The notes under the pieces are model-generated. The model was given only the letters and a program-made list of their open reading frames with translations. It did no database searches and had not been told where the DNA came from. Made by a program: the position numbers and the translations under genes. A stretch of 55,989 nt of DNA, taken from NCBI GenBank assembly GCA_964628455.1, contig CAZVPD010000005.1, positions 1 through 55,989 on the forward strand. The letters are read 5' to 3'. The DNA is from JAQVWU01 sp964628455 (GTDB lineage Bacteria; Bacillota; Clostridia; Oscillospirales; CAG-272). Shown one piece after another: positions 1 to 7,868 of the stretch. Positions within the stretch are counted from its first letter, which is position 1; each line of letters starts with the position of its first letter.

Positions 1-130
1 CGTCTTCGGTCAGGTAATTTTTTGCCACCAGAATGTCGTGCTTGCGCACCCTATCGCCAGTCCAGGCCAGCAGACCGAAATGGGCATCCTCCGGGTCAGC
101 GCGGTCGAGGATGATTTCGGCGGCGGTCAT
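1..130 (-). pseudogene. RhuM-family protein, internal fragment
   Basis: The minus strand from 130 to the window edge is open and reads TAAEIILDRADPEDAHFG, then WTGDRVRKHDILVAKNYL. This matches my memory of the conserved late segment of RhuM-family proteins (AAEII..RAD...GL..W.G..V.K.D...AKNYL). The N-terminal part expected upstream is absent: just beyond 130 the frame meets a stop (TAA), and the sequence becomes that of the M48-like gene on the other strand. So this is a fragment cut at about 130, continuing off the left edge. RhuM proteins are of uncertain function and often sit in accessory islands. The abrupt change fits a chimeric contig join or an ancient recombination; the sequence alone cannot decide. 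Confidence 0.55.
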
Positions 131-1823
131 TACCATCATTTATATAATAACGCTGCTCCTGATTTCAATTGCCTTCTGCTTTTTTTCGGGTGCGGCGTTC
201 GGATTCGTTTTTACGGCATTGTTCGGTTGGTATTTTATTTTCTGCGTCGTTGACCGTATATACTGCATATCATTCCGTCCTGTGCGTATAGACACGATTG
301 CGCCTGAGGAATATCCGGTCATTTCAAAAATAATCGACGGGGTCCGCGATATTTATGAGATCCGCGACCGCAGTCTGTATATTCTGCCCGACAACAACTG
401 CAATGCCGGTATAGCTGAAATTCCGGGCGGTTACAGCCTTTATCTCGGTGTTCCGCTCGGTTCGGTGGTCGATGAGAACGAGCTGAGGCAGATAATAATC
501 CACGAATTTGCTCATGTGATCAATCTCGACACACGCATCGGTTTTGTCAGTGCCATGCTGATGACCTTTATGACTGCGAAATCATCCAATCCTGCAGGGG
601 TTATTAATTTTATGTTCAGATATGCCGCGTTGAAATACAATATCGTCTATACAAAATACCGCATCGCATCTTCTTTTGTAAGCGAGGAAAATGCCGACTC
701 CGCCATTGTTAAATACGGTGATCCGCAGCTCAGCGTCAACGCGATGTCAAAAATCAACTGCTATAACTTTTATATCCGCGAAGACCGTTATAATCTTTTT
801 GCGGATTACGAAACGCTGCCCGAACATATATGCAGCGTAAACGTGCGGCATTTCAGGGAAGCGTTGGCAAAACGCAGTGAGGTATGGAAGGAGCTGATTA
901 AAAAAGAGCTCCCGGCGCAGCTTAATTCGCATCCGACTTTCAATCAGCGGCAAAAGAATCTGGGAGTTATTGATTTTGAGATAAAGCCCGGACCGTCGGA
1001 AAACGCGCTGAACACAGAATGGACGCGTCTGGCGAAATTTACCGATGAGAGAATTGCCAATCAGATGAAGGAGGATTACGGTAAAAAGCGGCTGAAAATC
1101 TACACCCGTTCGCTTGAGAGGGTAAAGGAGTGGGAAGAGTCCGACAGGACACGTCCGCCCGAAGAAATGCGGACGGTGCTCGATTCCTACATGAACCTGA
1201 CCCGTATCGATGAAGCCGCACGGCTCTGCATGCAGACGGTCGAACGAACCGGTAACGAAAAGGCGAAAGCATATCCGCTTTTCCTTGCCGGTCAGATCAG
1301 GCTGCGCGAATATGACGGCAGCGGGATCGAATTGATCAGGCGCGCCATGGCGATCAATGCAAATTATACCGAGTCCGGTATAAATATGATCGGCGATTTC
1401 TGCCGCATCATGGGCAGAAAAGACGAACTCGATGAGTGGCGTGCGGTTGCCCCGGAGGAAATACAAAGGGTAAGGGATACGGTCGGCAAAGCGGGTGTTT
1501 TGCGCCGCAGCGATAAACTTTCACCCGAACGGGATATGGAAGAAACGGAAAAGCATATCGCACGCATCGTTGAACTCGGGCGGGATAACGTCCGCGAAAT
1601 CTATCTGGTACGCAAAACGATATCCGACGATTTTTTTACAAGCGCCTTCGTCGTGAAGTTCAAAGCCCGGCTTGATAAAGAGCTTGCCGCCGAGTTGCTG
1701 TTCGATATTTTCTGTTATTTCGACACTTTGCCCTCCAAGCGTCATTATTCGGTTTTCGAATACAACAAAACCACCGCAATTGCCGTCGGAAAAGTTGCTA
1801 AATCACGGATATATAAAGTCTGA
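111..1823 (+). CDS. M48-like membrane zinc metallopeptidase with C-terminal helical repeat region, 5' end uncertain
   Basis: Counting from the ATG at 111, two hydrophobic segments lie within about residues 1-55, followed by a peptidase domain with HEFAH (H131, E132, H135), the HExxH zinc site. A later E-E-N-A-D motif fits the third-ligand helix of M48 peptidases. Residues from about 340 on contain helix-rich, TPR-like sequence of unknown role. Family knowledge suggests membrane-embedded proteolysis of membrane or envelope proteins. The ATG at 111 lies in DNA that also encodes the RhuM fragment on the other strand, so the true N-terminus may be missing. Open frame also continues upstream to 33, but that part is antisense RhuM sequence and unlikely to be native. 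The next gene is a broken lipoprotein on the same strand. Confidence 0.7.
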   Translation: MISAAVITIIYIITLLLISIAFCFFSGAAFGFVFTALFGWYFIFCVVDRIYCISFRPVRIDTIAPEEYPVISKIIDGVRDIYEIRDRSLYILPDNNCNAGIAEIPGGYSLYLGVPLGSVVDENELRQIIIHEFAHVINLDTRIGFVSAMLMTFMTAKSSNPAGVINFMFRYAALKYNIVYTKYRIASSFVSEENADSAIVKYGDPQLSVNAMSKINCYNFYIREDRYNLFADYETLPEHICSVNVRHFREALAKRSEVWKELIKKELPAQLNSHPTFNQRQKNLGVIDFEIKPGPSENALNTEWTRLAKFTDERIANQMKEDYGKKRLKIYTRSLERVKEWEESDRTRPPEEMRTVLDSYMNLTRIDEAARLCMQTVERTGNEKAKAYPLFLAGQIRLREYDGSGIELIRRAMAINANYTESGINMIGDFCRIMGRKDELDEWRAVAPEEIQRVRDTVGKAGVLRRSDKLSPERDMEETEKHIARIVELGRDNVREIYLVRKTISDDFFTSAFVVKFKARLDKELAAELLFDIFCYFDTLPSKRHYSVFEYNKTTAIAVGKVAKSRIYKV

Positions 1824-2024
1824 AGGTAAAATTTGCATTTTCGGGATGTTTATACGGCCGCGGAATCATTTTTATGCAGTATAAAATAACAATATAACAA
1901 AAACAACCGTGAATATTGCGTTGATGATAAAACAAATTCTCATAAAGAACCGGGATCCGTCATTTATTTCTGTGGGTTTACGGTCGGAGATGAAAAATCA
2001 TTCGGGAAACGGAAGTATCGTATC

Positions 2025-3145
2025 ATGATGAAAAGAAACCTGACAGCAAAATTTATGGTGCTGTTGCTGTGCTCGATTACGCTGCTGAACACGGCCGCGC
2101 TGAACGGATGCAAAAAAGAAGAACTCACACCCGGGGTTACCCTGCATGTCACAGATGAGACCGTACCCGAGGACGCAGGAAGCGTCACAAATGTATACCG
2201 CAGCGATTTTCTGAGTTTTCCGGAAAATTATAATCCCGCCCCGGCAACCTGTCTTATTTTGACGGCAGACTGTATATGCCGTGCAGGGAAGTAATCGATC
2301 AGACAACCTACAAGATGCGGACCGTTTTATATTCGGTAGATACAAATGGCGAAAATCCCCAAAGCGTGCCGATTGATCTCGGAGCGGAAAGCGACTATCT
2401 CGGCATCAATAACCTTTTGCAGTTCCCGGACGGCAGCCTTGTTATCGTGGCTGCCCTGTATAATCAGATTTCTGCCGAAGTACAGTCGTTCCGACTGATT
2501 AAAAAAGCTCCGGACGGCAGTACGGTTTTTACAGTAGACCCCGAACCGATGTTCCCGGGTCCCGGCGCCGGTGAAAACAACCCGGAAAGCAGTTTCTTTA
2601 TAAATTCAGCCGTTCTGGATGGGGAAGGCAATATTTATCTGGGAAGTCATATGCAAGGTTCATCGGCGCTTATATGCCTGTCGTCCGACGGTAAAAAATT
2701 GTTTGATATTCCGATAACGGGATTTTTAAGCGATATAGCTGTGGATGCGGACGGACATGTGTTTGTAAAATACAGATATGACGTCAGCGGCGATATAGAA
2801 ACCGAAATACGCTATATAGATGTTCAAAAAAAAGCTTTAGGTAATAAATTCGAGATCCCGTTCACCGGGATCGGTCTTATAAATTCCAATATTTTTATTG
2901 GCAGCGGTTATGATTTATACGTCAAAAACGATACCGGGCTTTACGGGGTAAACTTATCCGAAACCGAACCCGTGCTGCTTGTCGACTGGCTCGATTCCGA
3001 TGTGGCCTTCGGATGGGTTCCGTCTTTGATTGTGATCGACTCCGATAAATTTGTCTATAAGGGTCAGGATCAGCTTACCGGCAGACCGCAGATCGTATTT
3101 CTGACCCGTGTGCCGGATGATGAGGTGACGCAGAAATTTGAATAA
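2025..3145 (+). pseudogene. Beta-propeller-like lipoprotein, frameshifted
   Basis: The 5' piece starts at 2025 with a basic N-terminus, a hydrophobic stretch and the lipobox-like LNGC, so it would be exported and lipid-anchored. Its frame ends at 2294. Coding continues one frame over: reading through GGCAACCTGTCTTATTTTGA gives NLSYFDGRLYMPCREV and runs open to 3145. A single base missing from the C run near 2238-2244 (GCCCCGG) restores one protein of about 373 residues. The body has repeated short hydrophobic strands with DGxxxV motifs (for example FPDGSLVIVAAL, VDADGHVFVKY), suggesting a propeller. Function is unknown. The shift could be a real mutation or a consensus error. Confidence 0.65.
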
Positions 3146-3439
3146 GCATCGCATGCCTTGACTTCGATTGATATCTTCATTCCCGTGTAGTGACATTCAA
3201 CCTCCGGAGCACGGATGACCGCGTTGTGCTGAAGGATATTTTCGCCCGTTCTTTGAATGCCCGGAATCTGCCGGAGAGACAGCAAAAATGATCCGGAACC
3301 GCGTTTCCGCCTGCCTGAGCGGAATACAATAAAGTAAACGGGGACACAGCGGATGCAAATATAGTCTCCGCCGCGTCTCTGTTCGGTTTTTGAATACAAA
3401 ACAACCGCAGATATTGCTCTTATTATAAAAACCGCCTAA
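3140..3439 (+). pseudogene. Decayed remnants resembling the C-terminus of the M48-like protein
   Basis: Two scraps echo the end of the peptidase at 111-1823. Around 3164-3230 one frame reads SRVVTFNLRS, a few residues, then KDIF; the peptidase has SAFVVKFKAR, a similar spacer, then FDIF. Around 3378-3439 another frame reads SVFEYKTTADIA; the peptidase ends with SVFEYNKTTAIA. Stops and extra DNA separate the scraps, so nothing is translatable as one protein. I infer a dead paralogue of the peptidase. The alternative, a remnant of the lipoprotein's own C-terminal domain, fits less well. By-eye similarity over short stretches is weak evidence. Confidence 0.4.
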
Positions 3440-3480
3440 AACACCGGAGATCCGGCATTTTAAGGCGGTCTTTTGTTTTT
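3431..3480. terminator. Rho-independent terminator
   Basis: Arms ACCGCCTAAAA and TTTTAAGGCGGT pair with one bulge around a short GC-rich loop and are followed by CTTTTGTTTTT on the plus strand. The A-rich run before the stem lets it also work for the URO-D gene arriving from the other side. Confidence 0.7.
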
Positions 3481-3525
3481 AAATCAGTTGTAAACGTTAT
3501 CTGCGGTCATTGCTTTCGGTGCCGG

Positions 3526-4935
3526 TCACCACAGTACCGTCGTCCAGAGATAGTTATACGCAGCGGCGTCGACGGCTTTCCACGCGGATTCGACCGCCGC
3601 GGTGTCGCCGCTGAGGCAGCGGTAGGAGGCCGACTCCTCGGACCACGGACGCACGGTGTGGGGAGGGCGCTGCCCCCCCGGCAGATGCTGCGGCTCCGCT
3701 TTTCCGCGCGGACGCGCCGCGGAACCCCGGCTGTAGACGCCGTGCTCCATCGTGTAGTCGACGGCGGCGCGCACGTTTTCGGGCTTGATGTCGCTGAGCA
3801 TCAGCGACGTGCAGTCCAGGATATAGCCCCCGCCGTCCTTCAGCCAGTAGAAAAGATCTTTCAGGTGCGCGCGGACGTCGTCTTCGGTGCCCCGCGCCAG
3901 CACGTCGTAGGAGACGCCGCCGCTGATGGCAAAGCGGTCCTTGAGTTTGCGGGCCGCGAGTTCGGGGGAACCTTTGGTCAGGTGATAGATGATGCCTCCG
4001 GCGGGCAGCTCGCGCAGCGCGTCGTAATGGGCTTCCCAGTCGCCCTCGCTGTAAAACAGGATCTGATGGCCTTTTGAGATGATCTCCTCGAAGACGGGTT
4101 TCAGGGTCGGCCAGAATATGTTGTTGAAAGCGTCGCGGCCGATAAACGGAACGCAGCCGCGGTGGGCCCAGATGGTGATAGGGACCTGCTTTTCGGGGTC
4201 CGCGCATGCAAGCGCGTTGGCCGCGATGTGCGGCATCAGCGCCTCGCACGCTTTGCGCAGCTCCCTCGGGCGCTCGAGGGTATCGGCGGCCATACCCTCG
4301 TATCCGCGGAATTTGTCCGCAAGGATATCGAGCGGCGCTTTGATCATACCCGAGTTGGCGCTGACGATGCCCGATTGATATTTCAGCTTCGCCGCGGCGG
4401 GTCCGAAGGCGTTCATATAGTTGGCATAGGCCAGCGCGCCCGATATCAGGGCGGTGTTGTGGCCGAAATCCGCCGGGGCGCCCGCGGGCTTCACCCGGGT
4501 CGTCGAGCGGGACAGCCATTTATCGACGATAAAAGCGGTCGGATCTTTGGAAAATTCGCCGTATTCGTCCGCGAACATCATCAGGTCCGCTTCGGCGGAG
4601 GGTTCGCCGAATTGAAGGACGCTTTCGGGCCCGATATCAACGCCCGGGACATAGAGGTATTTCCAGGACGCCGCTTTCGCGACGCCGTAGTTGCTCCAGA
4701 TCGCGTTGAGCATGACCGCGTCCGAACCGAAGTCTTCGGCTGTCTTCCGGGTGCAGTCGAAAGCGAGGTTGTAGTCCAGCGCGACCTGCTGCGCGGTCAG
4801 CCCCGCGTAGCGCGCGGCCGCCTCCTGGAAAAAGAAGCGGATCGGAATGCGGTCGGGCGTGCCCCCGTTCATCGCGGTCACGTACCGGCCGAGTCTTTCG
4901 GTATATTTCTTTTCGGTTTCGGGTGATGTAAACAT
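3526..4935 (-). CDS. Uroporphyrinogen decarboxylase (URO-D) family protein
   Basis: The protein has 469 residues. It shows the URO-D/MtaA-type TIM-barrel pattern: N-terminal PDRIPIRFFFQ, a long helix-rich middle, and C-terminal FAISGGVSYDVLARGTEDDV followed by GGGYILDCTS, which resembles the family's late 'GG-[ID]-…-G-T-P-E-…-GGY-I-…' region. In anaerobes most such paralogues are thought to be cobalamin- or corrinoid-linked methyltransferases rather than heme enzymes; the substrate cannot be read here. The start is supported by an AAAGGGGGAC ribosome site just upstream of 4935 and a promoter further up. The last ~60 residues form an extension rich in Arg, Pro and Gly before a Trp-rich tail. 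It is monocistronic, with a terminator beyond 3526. Confidence 0.75.
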   Translation of the reverse strand: MFTSPETEKKYTERLGRYVTAMNGGTPDRIPIRFFFQEAAARYAGLTAQQVALDYNLAFDCTRKTAEDFGSDAVMLNAIWSNYGVAKAASWKYLYVPGVDIGPESVLQFGEPSAEADLMMFADEYGEFSKDPTAFIVDKWLSRSTTRVKPAGAPADFGHNTALISGALAYANYMNAFGPAAAKLKYQSGIVSANSGMIKAPLDILADKFRGYEGMAADTLERPRELRKACEALMPHIAANALACADPEKQVPITIWAHRGCVPFIGRDAFNNIFWPTLKPVFEEIISKGHQILFYSEGDWEAHYDALRELPAGGIIYHLTKGSPELAARKLKDRFAISGGVSYDVLARGTEDDVRAHLKDLFYWLKDGGGYILDCTSLMLSDIKPENVRAAVDYTMEHGVYSRGSAARPRGKAEPQHLPGGQRPPHTVRPWSEESASYRCLSGDTAAVESAWKAVDAAAYNYLWTTVLW

Positions 4936-4991
4936 GCCGTCCCCCTTTATGGTTCATAAAAAATGGAAATAGGTATAGTCTGCCCGAAGTC

Positions 4992-5020
4992 ATTGTAGCA
5001 TAGGAGTTTGCGGCAGTCAA
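4992..5020 (-). promoter_or_regulatory. Promoter of the URO-D-family gene
   Basis: Read on the minus strand: -35 TTGACT, a 17-base spacer, -10 TACAAT. It lies about 55 bases upstream of the start at 4935, a normal leader length. Confidence 0.6.
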
Positions 5021-5144
5021 TATAAAATTATAAAATGACATATGCCGGAAGAAAAGGCAAAAGCGCCGCAGCATTCGGAAACTGTTTTTCAAATATGAAC
5101 AGAATGTAAAATCATGATATGATATTGAATAAAAGGCAAAATAA

Positions 5145-5197
5145 GTATATACTAAGTATATACACAGTATATAGTATATACTATATACTGTGTATAT
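5145..5197. promoter_or_regulatory. Long AT palindrome, probable mazEF operator
   Basis: Positions 5158-5197 form a perfect 40-base palindrome whose left half contains TATACACAGTATATAGTA. It overlaps a ladder of GTATATAC/GTATATAG boxes starting at 5145, 5156 and 5167, each 11 bases apart (about one helical turn), plus one at 5174. It sits 20 bases before the antitoxin start. AbrB-fold antitoxins of the MazE type bind palindromic sites over their own promoter, so I infer an autoregulatory operator. No clean -35/-10 pair could be separated from it. Confidence 0.6.
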
Positions 5198-5216
5198 TAT
5201 GAATGAGGTGGCAGAA

Positions 5217-5465
5217 TTGAACGCTGTAATACAAAAATGGGGAAATTCGAACGGTATACGCATTCCGAAACACATACTCAAAGCCGTTTCCATGGATGTG
5301 AACGATACGGTGGAGATCACATCGGAAGAAGGGAAAATCATCATTCGAAAACATGAGAGGATGAAACATGTCACGCTGGCCGAACGCCTGAAAAATGATT
5401 CCGGCGATTATGTTTTCGAGGAGTGCAACTGGGGCGCACCGGTGGGAAACGAGGCTGCGGAATGA
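5217..5465 (+). CDS. mazE: MazE-type antitoxin (AbrB/SpoVT fold)
   Basis: An 82-residue protein. The N-terminus NAVIQKWGNSNGIRIPK is the classic MazE/AbrB DNA-binding segment (A-[IV]-x-K-W-G-N-S-x-[GA]-[IV]-R-[IL]-P). The acidic C-terminal tail (residues about 50-82) would wrap the toxin. The start is taken as TTG at 5217, because GAGGTG lies at normal distance before it and family members begin at this point; an in-frame ATG at 5190 would put the palindrome end inside the gene. It overlaps mazF by four bases (ATGA), a sign of coupled translation. Expected role: neutralise MazF and repress the operon together with it. Confidence 0.85.
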   Translation: MNAVIQKWGNSNGIRIPKHILKAVSMDVNDTVEITSEEGKIIIRKHERMKHVTLAERLKNDSGDYVFEECNWGAPVGNEAAE

Positions 5466-5794
5466 TTTTCGAGCAGGGCGATATCATTTACATCGACTTT
5501 GATCCGCAGGCAGGGCATGAACAGAAAGGCCGCCGTCCCGCGTTTGTTGTCAGCAACAATGTTTATAATTCTTATACCCGCGCGGCTATGGTATGCCCGA
5601 TTTCCAATACCGATAAAAACATACCGACCCATATAAAACTCGACGGCCGTACGAACAATACAGGCGTTATCATGTGTGAACAGGTCAAAGCACTCGACAT
5701 GTCAAAACGGAGCGCTGCATTCTATGAAAAAGCGCCGCCGGAGATCATCGGTGAAGTCGTTGACATGGTATATTCGTTTATAGAGATCGTTTAG
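5462..5794 (+). CDS. mazF: MazF-type endoribonuclease toxin
   Basis: A 110-residue protein, full length for the family. Start ATG at 5462 overlaps the antitoxin stop. It shows the PemK/MazF core: QGDIIYIDFDPQAGHEQKGR near the N-terminus, where the G-H-E-Q-x-x-x-R-P segment forms the active-site loop, then RPAFVVSNN and VCPISNT (the conserved P-[IV]-[ST] strand), and EQVKALDMSKR. Family knowledge: a sequence-specific mRNA interferase active when the labile antitoxin is lost. All the usual residues are visible, so it should be active. A terminator lies about 100 bases downstream. Confidence 0.9.
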   Translation: MIFEQGDIIYIDFDPQAGHEQKGRRPAFVVSNNVYNSYTRAAMVCPISNTDKNIPTHIKLDGRTNNTGVIMCEQVKALDMSKRSAAFYEKAPPEIIGEVVDMVYSFIEIV

Positions 5795-5856
5795 GAAACA
5801 GGTCCGTTTTATCCCGTTCTTAAATTTACAAATATGCAAATGTTCACAAAAAACAC

Positions 5857-5885
5857 TTGCATATTCTATGCGGATGTGCTAAAAT
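5857..5885 (+). promoter_or_regulatory. Promoter ahead of the DEAD-box helicase leader
   Basis: -35 TTGCAT, a 17-base spacer and -10 TAAAAT. Transcription would start near 5892, right at the base of the hairpin-terminator that follows, giving a leader of about 160 nt for the helicase. Confidence 0.5.
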
Positions 5886-5890
5886 ATCGG

Positions 5891-6053
5891 GAGTGTCGCC
5901 GGAATGTGTACCGGGGGCGCTCTTTTTAATGGCTTATCCATGGGTGCCGCCTTGTGGATTGTACGGAGTTATAAATGCCGGATACGGTTTCCGGTCTTTG
6001 ACGAATTCTGTCTGCCGGTTTTAAGGCGGCAGAAATGAGAGTATGCTTTTTTG
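5891..6053 (+). promoter_or_regulatory. Structured leader of the helicase gene, with intrinsic terminator
   Basis: Three hairpins can be drawn. First: GAGTGTCGCCGG (5891-5902) with CCGGGGGCGCTC (5911-5922), one mismatch, followed by TTTTT (5923-5927), an intrinsic terminator. Second: CCGGA/TCCGG (5978-5994). Third: TCTGCCG/CGGCAGA (6011-6033), just before the weak ribosome site of the start at 6054. The first could simply end the mazEF transcript. However, the best promoter lies immediately before it, so it may instead attenuate the helicase mRNA. Regulation of RNA-helicase genes through long structured leaders is known in other bacteria. Confidence 0.45.
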
Positions 6054-7784
6054 ATGGATTCACAGATTTTCAGCGAATTCGGCCTTTCCCCCGAAGTCAG
6101 GCAGGCGGTCGAAGAGATCGGCTACCTGGAGGCCACTTCGATCCAGACCCAGACCATACCGCTGATCCTGGCGGGCCGGGACGTCATCGGCCACAGCCGC
6201 ACGGGAAGCGGAAAGACCGCCGCGTTCGGGCTGCCTGCCGTCGACCTCGTCGACACTGCGGCCAATCCCAAAACGGTTCAGATTTTAATTTTATGCCCTA
6301 CGCGCGAGCTGGTCATGCAGGCTGCGGCTGAACTGAAGAAGTTCGCCGCGTACAAACCCGAAGTGAAGATCGTCTCGATTTACGGCGGTCAGCAGATCGA
6401 CCGTCAGATCGACGTTCTGAGAAGCGGATGCCAGATCGTCATCGGCACGCCCGGCAGGGTCATGGACCATATGCGCCGGAAAACGCTGCGCTTCGGGTCG
6501 GTGAAAACCGTCGTGCTCGACGAGGCGGACGAAATGCTCAACATGGGTTTCCGTGAGGATATCGAGACGATCCTGCGCGAGACGCCGGAGGAAAGACAGA
6601 CGATCCTCTTCTCGGCGACCATTCCCAAGCCGATACTGGATATAACCAAAGAATTTCAGCGTGACCCTCAGCTGGTCAAAATAGAGGACTCCGAACTGAG
6701 CATCGCCTCGATCGAGCAGTCTTCGTATGAAGTCCCCAAAGGCAGAAAAACGGCCGCCCTCTGCATGCTCCTCGACTTTTACCTGCCGAAGGTGTCGATC
6801 GTGTTCTGCAACACGAAAAAAATGGTCGACGAATTATCCGGGGAACTGGTGAGCAGGGGATACGCCGCGAAAGGCCTTCACGGGGATATGCGTCAGGCCC
6901 AGCGCACCGAGGTGATGAACCTGTTCAAAGACGGCGGTTTCGGCATTCTGGTCGCGACGGATGTCGCCGCGCGGGGCATCGACGTCAGCGACGTCGATAT
7001 CGTTTTCAATTTCGACCTGCCCTGTGAGGACGAATATTACATCCACCGCATCGGCAGGACCGGCCGCGCGGGCAAAACCGGGCGTTCGTTCTCGCTGACC
7101 TGCGGAATGACGCAGAGATACCGCCTGCTTGAGATCGCGAAGTTCAACAAGTGCAGGGTCGAGCCGAAAGTGCTGCCCTCACCCGAAGATATAAAAAACA
7201 GGAACATCGCGGAACTGACCGGAAAACTGAGCCGGTACATGAGCGAAAACGACTGCGGCGAATATTCCGCCGTCCTGAGCGAACTCCTGAGCGAGGACCC
7301 TTCCGCCAGTTACGAGAAGATCGCGTGCGCCCTGTTCGCCATGACCCTCGGGCAGACATACGGCGCGGATAAGAAATACGGCGTGTCCGTGCCGAAGGAA
7401 TATGCGCCTGCATCGGAACGCTTTGACCGCGCGGAGCATGCCCGCGGTTCCGTCCGCGAACACGGCGGCCGGAGCACGTTCCGGCATGAAAAGAAGACCC
7501 TGCATGATACGTCGAGAGAAGGAAGCTTCGAAACCTTCGGCGATGACGAGATCGAGGAGATATCGCTTTCGATAGGGCGCAGGGATAACGTCACCAAGGG
7601 CACGGTTCTGGGTGTGATCGCCGGCGAAAGCGGGCTGCCCGGAAAAATCATAGGCGCCATTCATGTCGGACAGGACCGTACGACCGTCGAGATCCCGAAA
7701 AAGTTCACGACGCAGATCGTAAAGAGCCTGAAGAAAACCGTTATCCGCGGCAAAAAGATCGGCGTCACAACCTCCGAAGAATAA
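6054..7784 (+). CDS. DEAD-box ATP-dependent RNA helicase
   Basis: A 576-residue protein. Domain 1: Q motif around ATSIQTQTIP, Walker A SRTGSGKT (about residues 47-54), PTRELV, DEAD at about 156-159, SAT. Domain 2: CNTKK, ARGIDVSDV, HRIGRTGR. A linker rich in Arg, His and Glu follows, and then a C-terminal DbpA-type RNA-binding domain (about 495-576: SIGRRDNVTKG to GKKIGVTTS). This layout matches DeaD/CshA/DbpA-like helicases that remodel rRNA and mRNA during ribosome assembly and cold adaptation. ATG at 6054 is preferred over the TTG directly before it. It ends 18 bases before a strong terminator. Single gene with its own promoter and leader. Confidence 0.93.
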   Translation: MDSQIFSEFGLSPEVRQAVEEIGYLEATSIQTQTIPLILAGRDVIGHSRTGSGKTAAFGLPAVDLVDTAANPKTVQILILCPTRELVMQAAAELKKFAAYKPEVKIVSIYGGQQIDRQIDVLRSGCQIVIGTPGRVMDHMRRKTLRFGSVKTVVLDEADEMLNMGFREDIETILRETPEERQTILFSATIPKPILDITKEFQRDPQLVKIEDSELSIASIEQSSYEVPKGRKTAALCMLLDFYLPKVSIVFCNTKKMVDELSGELVSRGYAAKGLHGDMRQAQRTEVMNLFKDGGFGILVATDVAARGIDVSDVDIVFNFDLPCEDEYYIHRIGRTGRAGKTGRSFSLTCGMTQRYRLLEIAKFNKCRVEPKVLPSPEDIKNRNIAELTGKLSRYMSENDCGEYSAVLSELLSEDPSASYEKIACALFAMTLGQTYGADKKYGVSVPKEYAPASERFDRAEHARGSVREHGGRSTFRHEKKTLHDTSREGSFETFGDDEIEEISLSIGRRDNVTKGTVLGVIAGESGLPGKIIGAIHVGQDRTTVEIPKKFTTQIVKSLKKTVIRGKKIGVTTSEE

Positions 7785-7802
7785 AGACCCGCAAACAAGT
7801 TG

Positions 7803-7843
7803 CCGCGCAGATCCGGAAACGACCGGACCTGCGCGGTTTTTTT
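7803..7843 (+). terminator. Rho-independent terminator of the helicase gene
   Basis: CCGCGCAGATCCGG pairs with CCGGACCTGCGCGG (one mismatch) around a 6-base loop, followed by seven T. No A run precedes it, so it acts on the plus strand only. Confidence 0.9.
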
Positions 7844-7868
7844 ATAATATGAAAGGATGTTCCGCCTT

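Noticed and set aside
3140..3439. Remnant of the lipoprotein's own solute-binding-type domain
   Set aside because: Similarity to the peptidase's end (VV.F, DIF, SVFEY) is better than to solute-binding motifs.
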